The notes beneath the pieces are model-generated. The model saw only the letters and a list, made by a program, of their open reading frames with translations, was not told where the DNA came from and did not search any database. Made by a program: the position numbers and the translations under genes. Below, in pieces: positions 1-6,183 of a stretch of DNA of 7,255 nucleotides (positions within the stretch are counted from its first letter, which is position 1; every line of letters begins with the position of its first letter). Origin of the DNA: Eubacterium sp. (GTDB lineage: Bacteria > Bacillota > Clostridia > Oscillospirales > Acutalibacteraceae); contig JAFYGD010000212.1 of NCBI GenBank assembly GCA_017543415.1, forward strand, positions 1 through 7,255. The letters run 5' to 3'.

Positions 1-65
1 GAAAAACATCTGTATAGGCTGGTTTTTGAAAAAACCGCAGTATTCAGCCGATTTCGGCATAAATA

Positions 66-94
66 AAAACAGCTTAAACCTATCGGAATAAGCT
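66..94 (-). terminator. weak candidate terminator of the tRNA-Met/tRNA-Glu unit
   Basis: Reading the minus strand just past tRNA-Glu, a 6-bp stem (AGCTTA/TAAGCT, plus-strand 71-76 and 89-94) encloses a small inner CC/GG pairing and is followed by the U-rich tail GTTTTTATTT. The position, a few bases after the CCA end, suits intrinsic termination. The stem is AT-rich and interrupted, so it would be weak, and the following hairpin (GCCGA/TCGGC, 47-58) may contribute. The pairing and tail are visible; the function is inferred. Confidence 0.4.
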
Positions 95-100
95 GAATAA

Positions 101-175
101 TGGTGACCCGGACGGGATTTGAACCCGTGTTACCGCCGTGAAAGGGCGGTGTCTTAACCGCTTGACCACCGGGCC
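101..175 (-). tRNA. tRNA-Glu (anticodon TTC)
   Basis: The minus strand folds as a complete 75-nt tRNA. The acceptor stem GGCCCGG pairs with CCGGGTC (one G-U), the anticodon stem CCGCC/GGCGG holds a loop with TTC, and the T arm is ACGGG-TTCAAAT-CCCGT. The discriminator is A and CCA is encoded (plus-strand TGG at 101-103). A73 rather than the G73 of enterobacterial tRNA-Glu matches the Gram-positive form as I recall it from Bacillus. It decodes GAA/GAG. It lies only 2 nt after tRNA-Met, so the two are surely cotranscribed and then cut apart by RNase P and 3' processing. Confidence 0.97.
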
Positions 176-177
176 GC

Positions 178-254
178 TGGTGGCTTTAACTGGATTCGAA
201 CCAGTGACACTCCGGGTATGAACCGAATGCTCTAGCCAACTGAGCTATAAAGCC
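178..254 (-). tRNA. tRNA-Met (anticodon CAT, elongator type)
   Basis: This is a full 77-nt cloverleaf on the minus strand. The acceptor GGCTTTA pairs with TAAAGCC, the D arm is GCTC...GAGC, the anticodon loop is TTCATAC on the stem TTCGG/CCGGA, and the T arm is ACTGG-TTCGAAT-CCAGT. The discriminator is A with CCA encoded. The first acceptor pair is intact G-C and the three consecutive G-C pairs of initiator anticodon stems are absent, which excludes tRNA-fMet. The CAT anticodon could also belong to tRNA-Ile2 (lysidine-modified), but the GGTTCATACCC anticodon arm resembles elongator Met more closely. It is the first gene of a two-tRNA transcript, with tRNA-Glu following after 2 nt. Confidence 0.93.
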
Positions 255-272
255 GTTTTTAGTGCAAGCAAA

Positions 273-323
273 ATTATATAATATAAAAAATAAAATGTCA
301 AGTATTTTTTTCTTTATTTTTTT
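273..323 (-). promoter_or_regulatory. sigma-A promoter of the tRNA unit, with UP-like A tract
   Basis: On the minus strand there is TTGACA (plus-strand 296-301), a 17-bp spacer and TATAAT (273-278), a perfect match to the housekeeping consensus. Directly upstream of the -35 lies a long A-rich stretch (plus-strand T-rich 305-323), as expected of an UP element bound by the RNA polymerase alpha subunit and common before stable-RNA genes. Transcription should start near 265, giving a leader of about 10 nt before tRNA-Met. Confidence 0.85.
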
Positions 324-348
324 ATACATATAATATATAATATTGTTG

Positions 349-376
349 CCGTTTTATTAACTTTTCTTTAAAACGG
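349..376. promoter_or_regulatory. perfect inverted repeat abutting the ABC gene -35: candidate operator
   Basis: CCGTTTTA (349-356) and TAAAACGG (369-376) are perfect 8-bp inverted arms separated by 12 bp. Their centres are 20 bp apart, about two helical turns, so a dimeric regulator would meet both on the same DNA face. The right arm ends at the base before the TTGACA box. Because it lies upstream of the start site it is not part of this transcript, which argues for a protein site rather than an RNA hairpin. The regulator is unknown and is not encoded in the window. Confidence 0.4.
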
Positions 377-404
377 TTGACAAACGCTTTCTTTTTGATA
401 TAAT
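377..404 (+). promoter_or_regulatory. sigma-A promoter of the ABC transporter gene
   Basis: TTGACA (377-382), a 16-bp spacer and TATAAT (399-404) give consensus hexamers on the plus strand. The start site is expected near 411, giving a leader of about 54 nt before the ATG at 465. It is divergent from the tRNA promoter, with the two -35 boxes 75 bp apart. Confidence 0.85.
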
Positions 405-452
405 TGCAACAATGAGTATAGAGAGAGTATACAAAGTGTAATAATATATTGC

Positions 453-456
453 GGAG
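453..456 (+). promoter_or_regulatory. ribosome binding site deciding the ABC gene start
   Basis: GGAG (453-456) lies 8 nt before the ATG at 465, which is ideal spacing. An in-frame GTG at 459 is only 2 nt away and too close. An ATG at 457 is out of frame and is followed at once by TGA. The start is therefore placed at 465. Confidence 0.75.
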
Positions 457-464
457 ATGTGATT

Positions 465-3038
465 ATGCTTACATTAAAGAACATTCAGAAAAAGTATTAC
501 ACAAGCGAAAGCAGCGTTGACGCGCTCAAGGGAATTTCAATTTCCTTCAGGGACAGCGAATTCGTTTCCGTCCTCGGTCCTTCGGGCGGCGGTAAAACAA
601 CCCTGCTTAACATTATCGGCGGGCTTGACCACTATACCGAGGGCGACCTTGTAATTAACGGCACGTCAACCAAGGCTTATGACGACAGCGACTGGGACAC
701 TTACCGCAACCATTCGGTAGGCTTTGTTTTTCAGTCATATAACCTTATTCCCCACCAGAACGTGCTTTCAAACGTTGAGCTTGCGCTTACTCTTACCGGC
801 GTAAGCAAAGCCGAAAGGCGCGAAAGGGCGGTTAAGGCGCTTGAAGCCGTAGGGCTCGGCGACCAGCTTAAAAAGAAGCCTGCGGAAATGAGCGGCGGCC
901 AGATGCAGCGCGTTGCCATTGCGCGTGCGCTTGTTAACGACCCCGATATTCTTCTTGCAGACGAGCCGACGGGCGCGCTTGATACCCAGACCTCAATTCA
1001 GGTTCTTGACATTCTTAAGGAGATTGCAAAGGATAAGCTTGTAATTATGGTTACCCATAACCCCGAGCTTGCGGAAAGGTATTCAACGCGTATTGTTAAG
1101 CTGCGCGACGGCGAAATTACCGACGACAGCAACCCGTTCGAGCCTGAAAAAGAGGAGAGGGAGTCAACCGCAAACAAGGAAAAAAAGCCGTCAATGAGCT
1201 TTTTAACTGCGCTTTCACTTTCGCTCAACAACCTTATGACCAAGAAAACCCGAACAATTCTTACTGCGTTTGCCGGCTCAATAGGCATTATCGGAATTGC
1301 GCTTATTCTTTCCCTTTCAACGGGAATTAACAACTATATTGACAGCATTCAGCAGGACGCTATGGATTCCTTCCCGCTGACCGTTGACAAGCAGACCTTT
1401 GACCTTTCCGCATTTATGGCAAACACGCCGTTTCAGGCGTCCTCAATGCGACGCGAGCACGAGGAGGGCAAGGTTTTCTCCAACACCGCAATGGTTCAGC
1501 AGGCAAGCGCCATGACGGGCAGCATGAAGGAAAACAGCATGGCAAAGTTCAAGGCGTACCTTGACAACCCGAACAGCGAAATCAACAAGTACACAAGTAA
1601 AAACGGTATAATTTACTCATATAACGCAAACTTTGATATTTTCGCAATTGATGACGACGGCGTGCTTATAAACACCGATGGCACAACCTTTGTAAACGAA
1701 AATGCAGCGGCTCAGCTTATGATGAACACGGACCTTATGAGCACCGAGGATATGATGGATATGGTAAATTCAAGCGGCAGCATGGGCAACTTTGTTAACT
1801 GCTTTACCCAGCTTGTTCCGAAAAGCGACGGCACCGGTATATCAGACGCGGTAACAGAGCAGTACGACCTTGTTTACGGCAAATGGCCCGATAAGTACGA
1901 CGAATGCGTGCTTGCCCTTGACCAGAACGGCGAAATTATGTCAACCTACCTTTACCAGATGGGTATCCTTCCTACCAAACAGTACAACGACATAATGAAA
2001 AAGGTACAAAGCGGCGAAAAGGTTACCGAGGAGGTTGCAAGCTGGAATTACGAGGACATCTGTAAATATGAATTTTACGTTATTCCTGCCTGTGACGAAT
2101 ACGTTAAGAACGATAAGGGCTACTATGACTTTATCGGCACAAGCGAAAAGAAGATAAGAAAAGCCACCAAGGACGCAATCAAGCTTAAAATCAGCGGTAT
2201 AATCAGGATTAAGAACGATAACGTTTCAATCCCGACCATCCCCGCGGTTGGCTACACAAAGGCGCTGACCGACCATATTATTGACTACACCAAGGACAGC
2301 GAGGTTGTTAAGGCGCAGCTTGAAAAGCCCGAATTTGATATGCTTACGGGCAAAACCTTTGAAGCTGAAAAGAATAACATTTTTGCAAAAATGTTCGGCG
2401 CGCTTTCAAGTATGCTGCCGAAAAAGAGCTACGAGGGCAACCTTGAAAAGCTCGGCGTTGTAAGCGAGGATACTCCGACCTCAATAGCTATTTATTCCGC
2501 TTCCTTTGACGATAAGGAAAAGATAATTGAGTGTATCAACAAGTATAACGACTCCGCGCAGGAGGAGGATAAGATAATCTATACCGACTATGTAGGTATA
2601 ATTATGAGCAGCGTTTCCTCAATAATAAACGCGGTTTCCTATGTGCTTATTGCTTTCGTTGCGGTATCGCTTATAGTTTCCTCAATTATGATAGGTATTA
2701 TTACCTATATTTCCGTTCTTGAAAGGAAAAAGGAAATCGGTATCCTGCGCGCAATGGGCGCCTCAAAGCGCGATATTTCCCGCGTTTTCAATGCGGAAAC
2801 GTTTATTGTGGGCCTTGCGGCGGGATTGTTCGGCGTAGGAATAACGGGCCTGCTGCTGATTCCCATTAACGCCTTGCTGCACCATTTCGTCAAATCCGTT
2901 ATTGTCAGCGCGGCGTTCCCCGTAACGGGCGCGGTTGTGCTTGTAATACTGAGCGTTGTACTAACCTTCTTTGCCGGTCTTATACCTTCGGGCATAGCCG
3001 CAAGAAAGGACCCCGTAGAAGCGCTCAGAAGCGAATAA
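465..3038 (+). CDS. MacB-type ABC transporter, fused ATPase and FtsX-like permease
   Basis: This 857-residue protein joins an ABC ATPase to a MacB/FtsX-type permease. Members of this superfamily act as ATP-driven mechanotransmitters that export or extract substrates (peptides, lipoproteins, toxins) at the membrane rather than moving them through a channel. Numbering is from the ATG at 465. The ATPase covers about 1-220: Walker A GPSGGGKT (38-45), Q-loop glutamine near 90, signature MSGGQ (142-146), Walker B ending ILLADE (162-167) and switch histidine 198 in VTHNPE. A charged linker runs to about 247 and the first membrane helix is about 265-288. A very large external domain follows (about 290-710), then three membrane helices (about 718-746, 779-802, 820-843). 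The FtsX-family segment ERKKEIGILRAMGASKRD (753-770) and the end ARKDPVEALR are typical. The order ATPase-TM-external-3TM is that of MacB. The external domain looks about twice the usual MacB size, and no MacA-like adaptor is present. It is transcribed alone, with its own promoter and terminator. The substrate is unknown. Confidence 0.93.
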   Translation: MLTLKNIQKKYYTSESSVDALKGISISFRDSEFVSVLGPSGGGKTTLLNIIGGLDHYTEGDLVINGTSTKAYDDSDWDTYRNHSVGFVFQSYNLIPHQNVLSNVELALTLTGVSKAERRERAVKALEAVGLGDQLKKKPAEMSGGQMQRVAIARALVNDPDILLADEPTGALDTQTSIQVLDILKEIAKDKLVIMVTHNPELAERYSTRIVKLRDGEITDDSNPFEPEKEERESTANKEKKPSMSFLTALSLSLNNLMTKKTRTILTAFAGSIGIIGIALILSLSTGINNYIDSIQQDAMDSFPLTVDKQTFDLSAFMANTPFQASSMRREHEEGKVFSNTAMVQQASAMTGSMKENSMAKFKAYLDNPNSEINKYTSKNGIIYSYNANFDIFAIDDDGVLINTDGTTFVNENAAAQLMMNTDLMSTEDMMDMVNSSGSMGNFVNCFTQLVPKSDGTGISDAVTEQYDLVYGKWPDKYDECVLALDQNGEIMSTYLYQMGILPTKQYNDIMKKVQSGEKVTEEVASWNYEDICKYEFYVIPACDEYVKNDKGYYDFIGTSEKKIRKATKDAIKLKISGIIRIKNDNVSIPTIPAVGYTKALTDHIIDYTKDSEVVKAQLEKPEFDMLTGKTFEAEKNNIFAKMFGALSSMLPKKSYEGNLEKLGVVSEDTPTSIAIYSASFDDKEKIIECINKYNDSAQEEDKIIYTDYVGIIMSSVSSIINAVSYVLIAFVAVSLIVSSIMIGIITYISVLERKKEIGILRAMGASKRDISRVFNAETFIVGLAAGLFGVGITGLLLIPINALLHHFVKSVIVSAAFPVTGAVVLVILSVVLTFFAGLIPSGIAARKDPVEALRSE

Positions 3039-3040
3039 TA

Positions 3041-3064
3041 AAAACACCCTTCGGGGTGTTTTTT
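3041..3064 (+). terminator. intrinsic terminator after the ABC transporter gene
   Basis: AAAACACCC (3041-3049) pairs with GGGTGTTTT (3054-3062) around a TTCG loop, giving a stable C(UUCG)G tetraloop hairpin whose 3' arm runs into the T tract ending at 3064. It begins 2 nt after the stop codon. It separates this gene from the next one, whose promoter starts 6 bp further on. Confidence 0.92.
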
Positions 3065-3069
3065 ATTAC

Positions 3070-3097
3070 TTGCATTTTTCTGCATTTGTAATATAAT
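3070..3097 (+). promoter_or_regulatory. promoter of the DUF2974-type hydrolase gene
   Basis: TTGCAT (3070-3075), a 16-bp spacer and TATAAT (3092-3097) give a perfect -10 with a 4-of-6 -35. Transcription is expected near 3104, leaving a leader of about 25 nt that contains the strong AGAGGAG ribosome site (3114-3120), 8 nt before the ATG. Since a strong terminator lies immediately upstream, the gene needs its own promoter. Confidence 0.7.
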
Positions 3098-3128
3098 AGA
3101 CTTATGAACATTAAGAGGAGATGGAATT

Positions 3129-4274
3129 ATGGCAAACGTATCCGATTATATTAAGAATTACGGTAATATTTCGTTTAACGAAAAGCCCTTCTGCGATGAG
3201 GACAACGTTGCAATGTGCATGAGCTTTTATATGCCGCTTGACAAGGTTGTTTCCCCGAGCTTTGACGAAGAGCCCAAAACCTTCGGTATGGCAAGCCGTG
3301 AGCTGTTCGCTCTGCGCGGCAGCAAGCACAAGCCCGTAGGCCTTGTTCTTGTTAAGGAAATCAGCCGTCTTTTAATGGATATGGCTGCAAGAAAGCGCTT
3401 TGCAGAGGTTAAGGTTATTGCGTGTACCGATAACTTCAACAAAAAGCCCGCCGTTCAGTTTAACGCCGGAACCTTCCTGCTTCCCAACGGGGATATAGTA
3501 GTTCTTTTCCGCGGAACTGACGATACCCTTACGGGCTGGAAAGAGGACGTTGATATGCTCGCGTCCGACAACGGTATTCCCTCCGAGCAGCTTTCCGTTG
3601 ACTATCTTGCGGAGGTTGCAAAGAGATATGACGGCGACATTATCGTTTGCGGCCACTCAAAGGGCGGTTACGTTGCGCAGTATGCCGTTCTCAACTCCCC
3701 CAAGGAAATCCGCGACAGGGTAAAGCTGCTTTACAACAACGACGGCCCGGGATTCAAGAATTACGATTACCTCGGCAGCGACGTTTATAAGGAAATGCTT
3801 CCGAGATATAAGCATTTTATTCCGCAGTCCTCGTTTATTGGTATGATGATGATGCATGACGACGATTATACGGTAGTTAAGAGCAGCGGTTTAATCGGTC
3901 CTATTCAGCACGATTTAAGAACCTGGCAGTTTAAGGACGATAAACTCATCACCCTTAAAGACACCTCTGCGCTCGGCAAGGTTAACGACCTTGTTTTCCA
4001 TGACCTTATAAGAGGGCTCAGCGAGGAGCAGATTGACGCCGTTGAAACTGCGGTAGGCGCAGTAATTGAAGCAACGGGACAGCGCGGACTGCTTGACGTA
4101 AAGGAAAACCTTATTGAAGCGGTTAAGGGCGGATATTTTGCCGCAAAGGGACTTGACGACGAAACAAAATCAATCCTTAAGGACACCGCAAAATCAGCAG
4201 GAAAACATATTAAGGACGCGGCAATCGCCGTTAAAAACGGCGAGTTTAAAACCGTTAAACAAAGAATAGAATAA
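3129..4274 (+). CDS. DUF2974 (Mbeg1-like) alpha/beta-hydrolase-fold protein
   Basis: This 381-residue protein has no signal peptide or membrane segment and is probably cytoplasmic. It has the layout of a class-3-lipase-like alpha/beta hydrolase: a strand then FRGTDD (127-132), which in these folds lies by the oxyanion hole, then the nucleophile elbow GHSKGG (175-180) with Ser177. NNDGPG (203-208) and QHDLRTW (260-266) are further segments of the kind seen in this family. His261 is a likely catalytic histidine. The acid could be Asp205 or one of Asp244-246, which I cannot decide. Residues about 295-381 form a charged, probably helical tail beyond the fold. The start is fixed by AGAGGAG 8 nt upstream. 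It is a one-gene unit with its own promoter, and it converges on the mutase unit. Family membership is from memory of the motifs. The activity is inferred to be lipase or esterase and the substrate is unknown. Confidence 0.82.
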   Translation: MANVSDYIKNYGNISFNEKPFCDEDNVAMCMSFYMPLDKVVSPSFDEEPKTFGMASRELFALRGSKHKPVGLVLVKEISRLLMDMAARKRFAEVKVIACTDNFNKKPAVQFNAGTFLLPNGDIVVLFRGTDDTLTGWKEDVDMLASDNGIPSEQLSVDYLAEVAKRYDGDIIVCGHSKGGYVAQYAVLNSPKEIRDRVKLLYNNDGPGFKNYDYLGSDVYKEMLPRYKHFIPQSSFIGMMMMHDDDYTVVKSSGLIGPIQHDLRTWQFKDDKLITLKDTSALGKVNDLVFHDLIRGLSEEQIDAVETAVGAVIEATGQRGLLDVKENLIEAVKGGYFAAKGLDDETKSILKDTAKSAGKHIKDAAIAVKNGEFKTVKQRIE

Positions 4275-4308
4275 AAAAGAAGGGCACCGCGGGGTGCCTT
4301 CTTTTTTT
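4273..4308. terminator. bidirectional terminator between convergent units
   Basis: GGCACC (4283-4288) and GGTGCC (4293-4298) form a stem around GCGG, extended past one bulged G (4282) by an A-rich arm (to 4273) against a T-rich arm (to 4307). The plus strand ends in TTCTTTTTTT and the minus strand in TTCTTTTTT, so both directions have a hairpin plus U tract. It serves the hydrolase gene (stop at 4272-4274) and the mutase/microprotein unit (stop at 4309-4307), overlapping the edges of both stop codons. Confidence 0.92.
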
Positions 4309-4402
4309 ATTTAATGAATACCGAAAGTCCTACTCCGAGTCCGCTTAAAGCCATAAGCACGGCAAGGAATATTGCGGTGTATCTAACCCATCTCTGATGC
4401 AT
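4307..4402 (-). CDS. 31-residue single-span membrane microprotein
   Basis: On the minus strand an ATG at 4402 opens a 31-codon frame ending in TAA at 4309-4307. A full AGGAGG site (4408-4413) lies 5 nt before the ATG and overlaps the mutase TAG codon, so translation is probably coupled. The peptide starts with a basic, aromatic segment (MHQRWVRYT), continues as one hydrophobic run (residues about 10-30, including AIFLAVLMALSGLGVG) and ends in Lys. By the positive-inside rule the N-terminus should face the cytoplasm. The frame fills the whole gap between the mutase stop and the terminator, as a real last gene would. I do not recognise a named family, although short basic-plus-one-helix proteins are common in Firmicutes. 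The function is unknown and no link to the mutase is demonstrated beyond cotranscription. Confidence 0.72.
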   Translation of the reverse strand: MHQRWVRYTAIFLAVLMALSGLGVGLSVFIK

Positions 4403-4407
4403 GGCGA

Positions 4408-4413
4408 CCTCCT
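4408..4413 (-). promoter_or_regulatory. Shine-Dalgarno AGGAGG of the microprotein, overlapping the mutase stop
   Basis: The minus strand reads AAATAGGAGGTCGCCATG. The mutase stop TAG (4414-4412) supplies the first bases of a perfect AGGAGG site placed 5 nt before the ATG at 4402. Ribosomes ending on the mutase would stop directly on this site, which favours reinitiation or coupled translation. Confidence 0.8.
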
Positions 4414-6124
4414 ATTTCATAAAGCAGTCCGCAGCGGCAACAAGCTTATCCTCGATTGCCTTTGAATCTGCTTTGCTCTTTCCTATTGCGGTGATGTATG
4501 CCTTGATTTTCGGCTCCGTTCCGCTCGGACGTACGATTACCTTGTTGCCGCCCTCAAGCGCGTAAGCAAGCACGTTTGATTTGGGAAGGTCAATTACCTC
4601 CTCGCTACCGTCTGTATATACGGTTTTGCTTGCCTTATAGTCGGAAACCGCTTTAACTGCATACCCTGCAATTTCCTTTGGCGGCTGCGCGCGCAGTCCG
4701 TCCATAATGCCCGCCATTTTTTCCATACCGGCAGCGCCCTCAAAGGTGTAGCTCTGAACGGTGTTGCCGTAGTAGCCGAACTCGTCGTAAAGGGAATTCA
4801 TAACGTCAACAAGGTTCATTCCCTTAAGCTTGTAGTAAGCCGCCATTTCGCAGATAAGCATTGAAGCAACAACGGCGTCCTTATCCCTTGCGTGAGTTCC
4901 GGCAAGGTAGCCGTAGCTCTCCTCAAAGCCCATAACAAAATCACTTGCCCTGCCTTCGCTTTCAAGGTTTGTAATCAGCTCGCCGATATACTTGAAGCCC
5001 GTAAGCAGATTTTTAAAGGTACAGTTGTATTTTTTTGCAATAACCTCGGCAAGGTCGGTTGAAACAAAGCTCTTAACCGCAACTGCGGAAGCGGGAAGAT
5101 TACCCTTTGCCTTGCGCTCGGAAAGAATGTAGTTAAGCAGCATTGCGCCAACCTCGTTACCGCTCATAAGTACAAGCTCGCCCGTTTTATCAGGCACGGC
5201 AATGCCAACGCGGTCGCAGTCGGGGTCTGTTGCAAGAAGAATATCCGCGCCGATGCTTTTATTCATTTCAAGCCCGATTTCAAAAACCTGCTTGATTTCG
5301 GGGTTCGGGAACGGGCAGGTGGGGAAATTGCCGTCAGGGTTTTCCTGCTCGGGTACAACGTAAACCTTATCAATTCCTATTCTGTCAAGAATAGCCCTTA
5401 CGGGTTTGTTGCCCGTGCCGTTAAGCGGGGTGTAAATAACCTTAAGGTCCGCCTTTTTAACAAGCTCGGGGTTGATGCACTGCTTCTGAACCTCGTCAAG
5501 AAAGGCGTTTATTACCTCGTCGCCGATATATTCAATTCTGCCGTCGGCAACCGCCGTATCAAAATCAACCCTCTTTATACCCGTGAAGTAGTCAACCTTC
5601 TGAATAAAATCATAGGTTTCGGCAGCTTCCTCGTCGGTCATCTGGTAGCCCTTGGGGTTGTAGCATTTATAACCGTTGTACTTTGCCGGGTTGTGGGAGG
5701 CGGTAAGGATAATACCGCTTGAGGTGTGGAAATATCTTATTGCAAACGAAAGGCAGGGAGTCGGCTCAAGCTCCTTGTAAATATAAACCTTAATGCCGTT
5801 TGCCGCAAGAATTGAAGCCGCCTCTTTGCTGAAATAATCGCTTTTGATTCTGCTGTCGTAGCCTATGGCGATTGAGGGGTTTTCATAGTTTTTGTTAAGA
5901 AAATCGGAAAGCCCCTGCGTTGCTCTGCCAACCGTGTAAACGTTCATACGGTTTGTACCGGCGCCGATTACTCCGCGAAGTCCCGCGGTGCCGAATTCAA
6001 GACTGCGGTAAAAGCGGTCAAGAATTTCATCGTCCTTACCCCTGATTTCCTCAAGCTCCGCTTTAAGGTCGGGGTCAAGAACAGCCTTTTCAAGCCATTC
6101 GTTATATAAAGCGTTAACGTCCAT
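4412..6124 (-). CDS. pgcA: phosphoglucomutase / phosphomannomutase (alpha-D-phosphohexomutase family)
   Basis: This 570-residue cytoplasmic enzyme interconverts hexose 1- and 6-phosphates, probably glucose (UDP-glucose, glycogen and wall polymer supply), through a phosphoserine and a bound sugar bisphosphate. All four family loops are present in order: the phosphoserine loop TASHNP with Ser143, the Mg-binding DPDCDR with Asp300, Asp302 and Asp304, the sugar-binding GFEESYGY (399-406), and the phosphate-binding RPSGTEPK (532-539). The N-terminal EFGTAGLRG (43-51) and the length fit the long PgcA/PGM2-like subgroup rather than the approximately 450-residue GlmM/ManB forms. The ATG at 6124 is supported by AAGGAG (6137-6132), 7 nt upstream. 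It is first in a two-gene unit, with a membrane microprotein gene following directly. Its promoter is back-to-back with that of comM. The glucose versus mannose preference cannot be read from the sequence, so the symbol is by resemblance. Confidence 0.95.
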   Translation of the reverse strand: MDVNALYNEWLEKAVLDPDLKAELEEIRGKDDEILDRFYRSLEFGTAGLRGVIGAGTNRMNVYTVGRATQGLSDFLNKNYENPSIAIGYDSRIKSDYFSKEAASILAANGIKVYIYKELEPTPCLSFAIRYFHTSSGIILTASHNPAKYNGYKCYNPKGYQMTDEEAAETYDFIQKVDYFTGIKRVDFDTAVADGRIEYIGDEVINAFLDEVQKQCINPELVKKADLKVIYTPLNGTGNKPVRAILDRIGIDKVYVVPEQENPDGNFPTCPFPNPEIKQVFEIGLEMNKSIGADILLATDPDCDRVGIAVPDKTGELVLMSGNEVGAMLLNYILSERKAKGNLPASAVAVKSFVSTDLAEVIAKKYNCTFKNLLTGFKYIGELITNLESEGRASDFVMGFEESYGYLAGTHARDKDAVVASMLICEMAAYYKLKGMNLVDVMNSLYDEFGYYGNTVQSYTFEGAAGMEKMAGIMDGLRAQPPKEIAGYAVKAVSDYKASKTVYTDGSEEVIDLPKSNVLAYALEGGNKVIVRPSGTEPKIKAYITAIGKSKADSKAIEDKLVAAADCFMK

Positions 6125-6154
6125 AAAAATGCTCCTTTTTTATTACTGTTATCT

Positions 6155-6183
6155 ATTTTAATCCTATTAAGAACTATTGTCAA
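6155..6183 (-). promoter_or_regulatory. sigma-A promoter of the mutase/microprotein unit
   Basis: On the minus strand TTGACA (plus-strand 6178-6183), a 17-bp spacer and TAAAAT (6155-6160) form a near-consensus promoter. The start site is expected near 6148, giving a leader of about 24 nt with the mutase ribosome site inside it. The -35 box overlaps the oppositely directed comM -35 by five bases. Confidence 0.8.

Noticed and set aside
20..36. GGTTTTT/AAAAACC inverted pair near the left edge as a terminator
   Set aside because: The stem is almost all A-T with a tiny loop and has no U tract on either side. Any gene it could serve lies outside the window.
95..120. Integration (att) site at the tRNA-Glu 3' end
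   Set aside because: No direct repeat of the tRNA end and no integrase or phage gene is seen in the window.
178..254. tRNA-Ile2 or initiator tRNA reading of the CAT anticodon
   Set aside because: The initiator's GGG/CCC anticodon stem and mismatched first pair are absent. The GGTTCATACCC arm is elongator-like, though Ile2 is not fully excluded without a TilS-determinant model.
459..464. GTG start two codons upstream of the ABC transporter ATG
   Set aside because: It lies only 2 nt from the GGAG site, whereas the ATG at 465 has an 8-nt spacing and begins the usual N-terminus of ABC ATPases of this class.
998..1333. Minus-strand open frame of 111 codons inside the ABC gene
   Set aside because: It lies opposite clear ATPase and first-helix coding sequence, has low-complexity serine-rich translation and no ribosome site or promoter. 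It is a shadow frame.
2705..3085. Minus-strand open frame of 126 codons across the end of the ABC gene
   Set aside because: It is antisense to the conserved FtsX-type helices and would read through the UUCG terminator. No family resemblance is seen.
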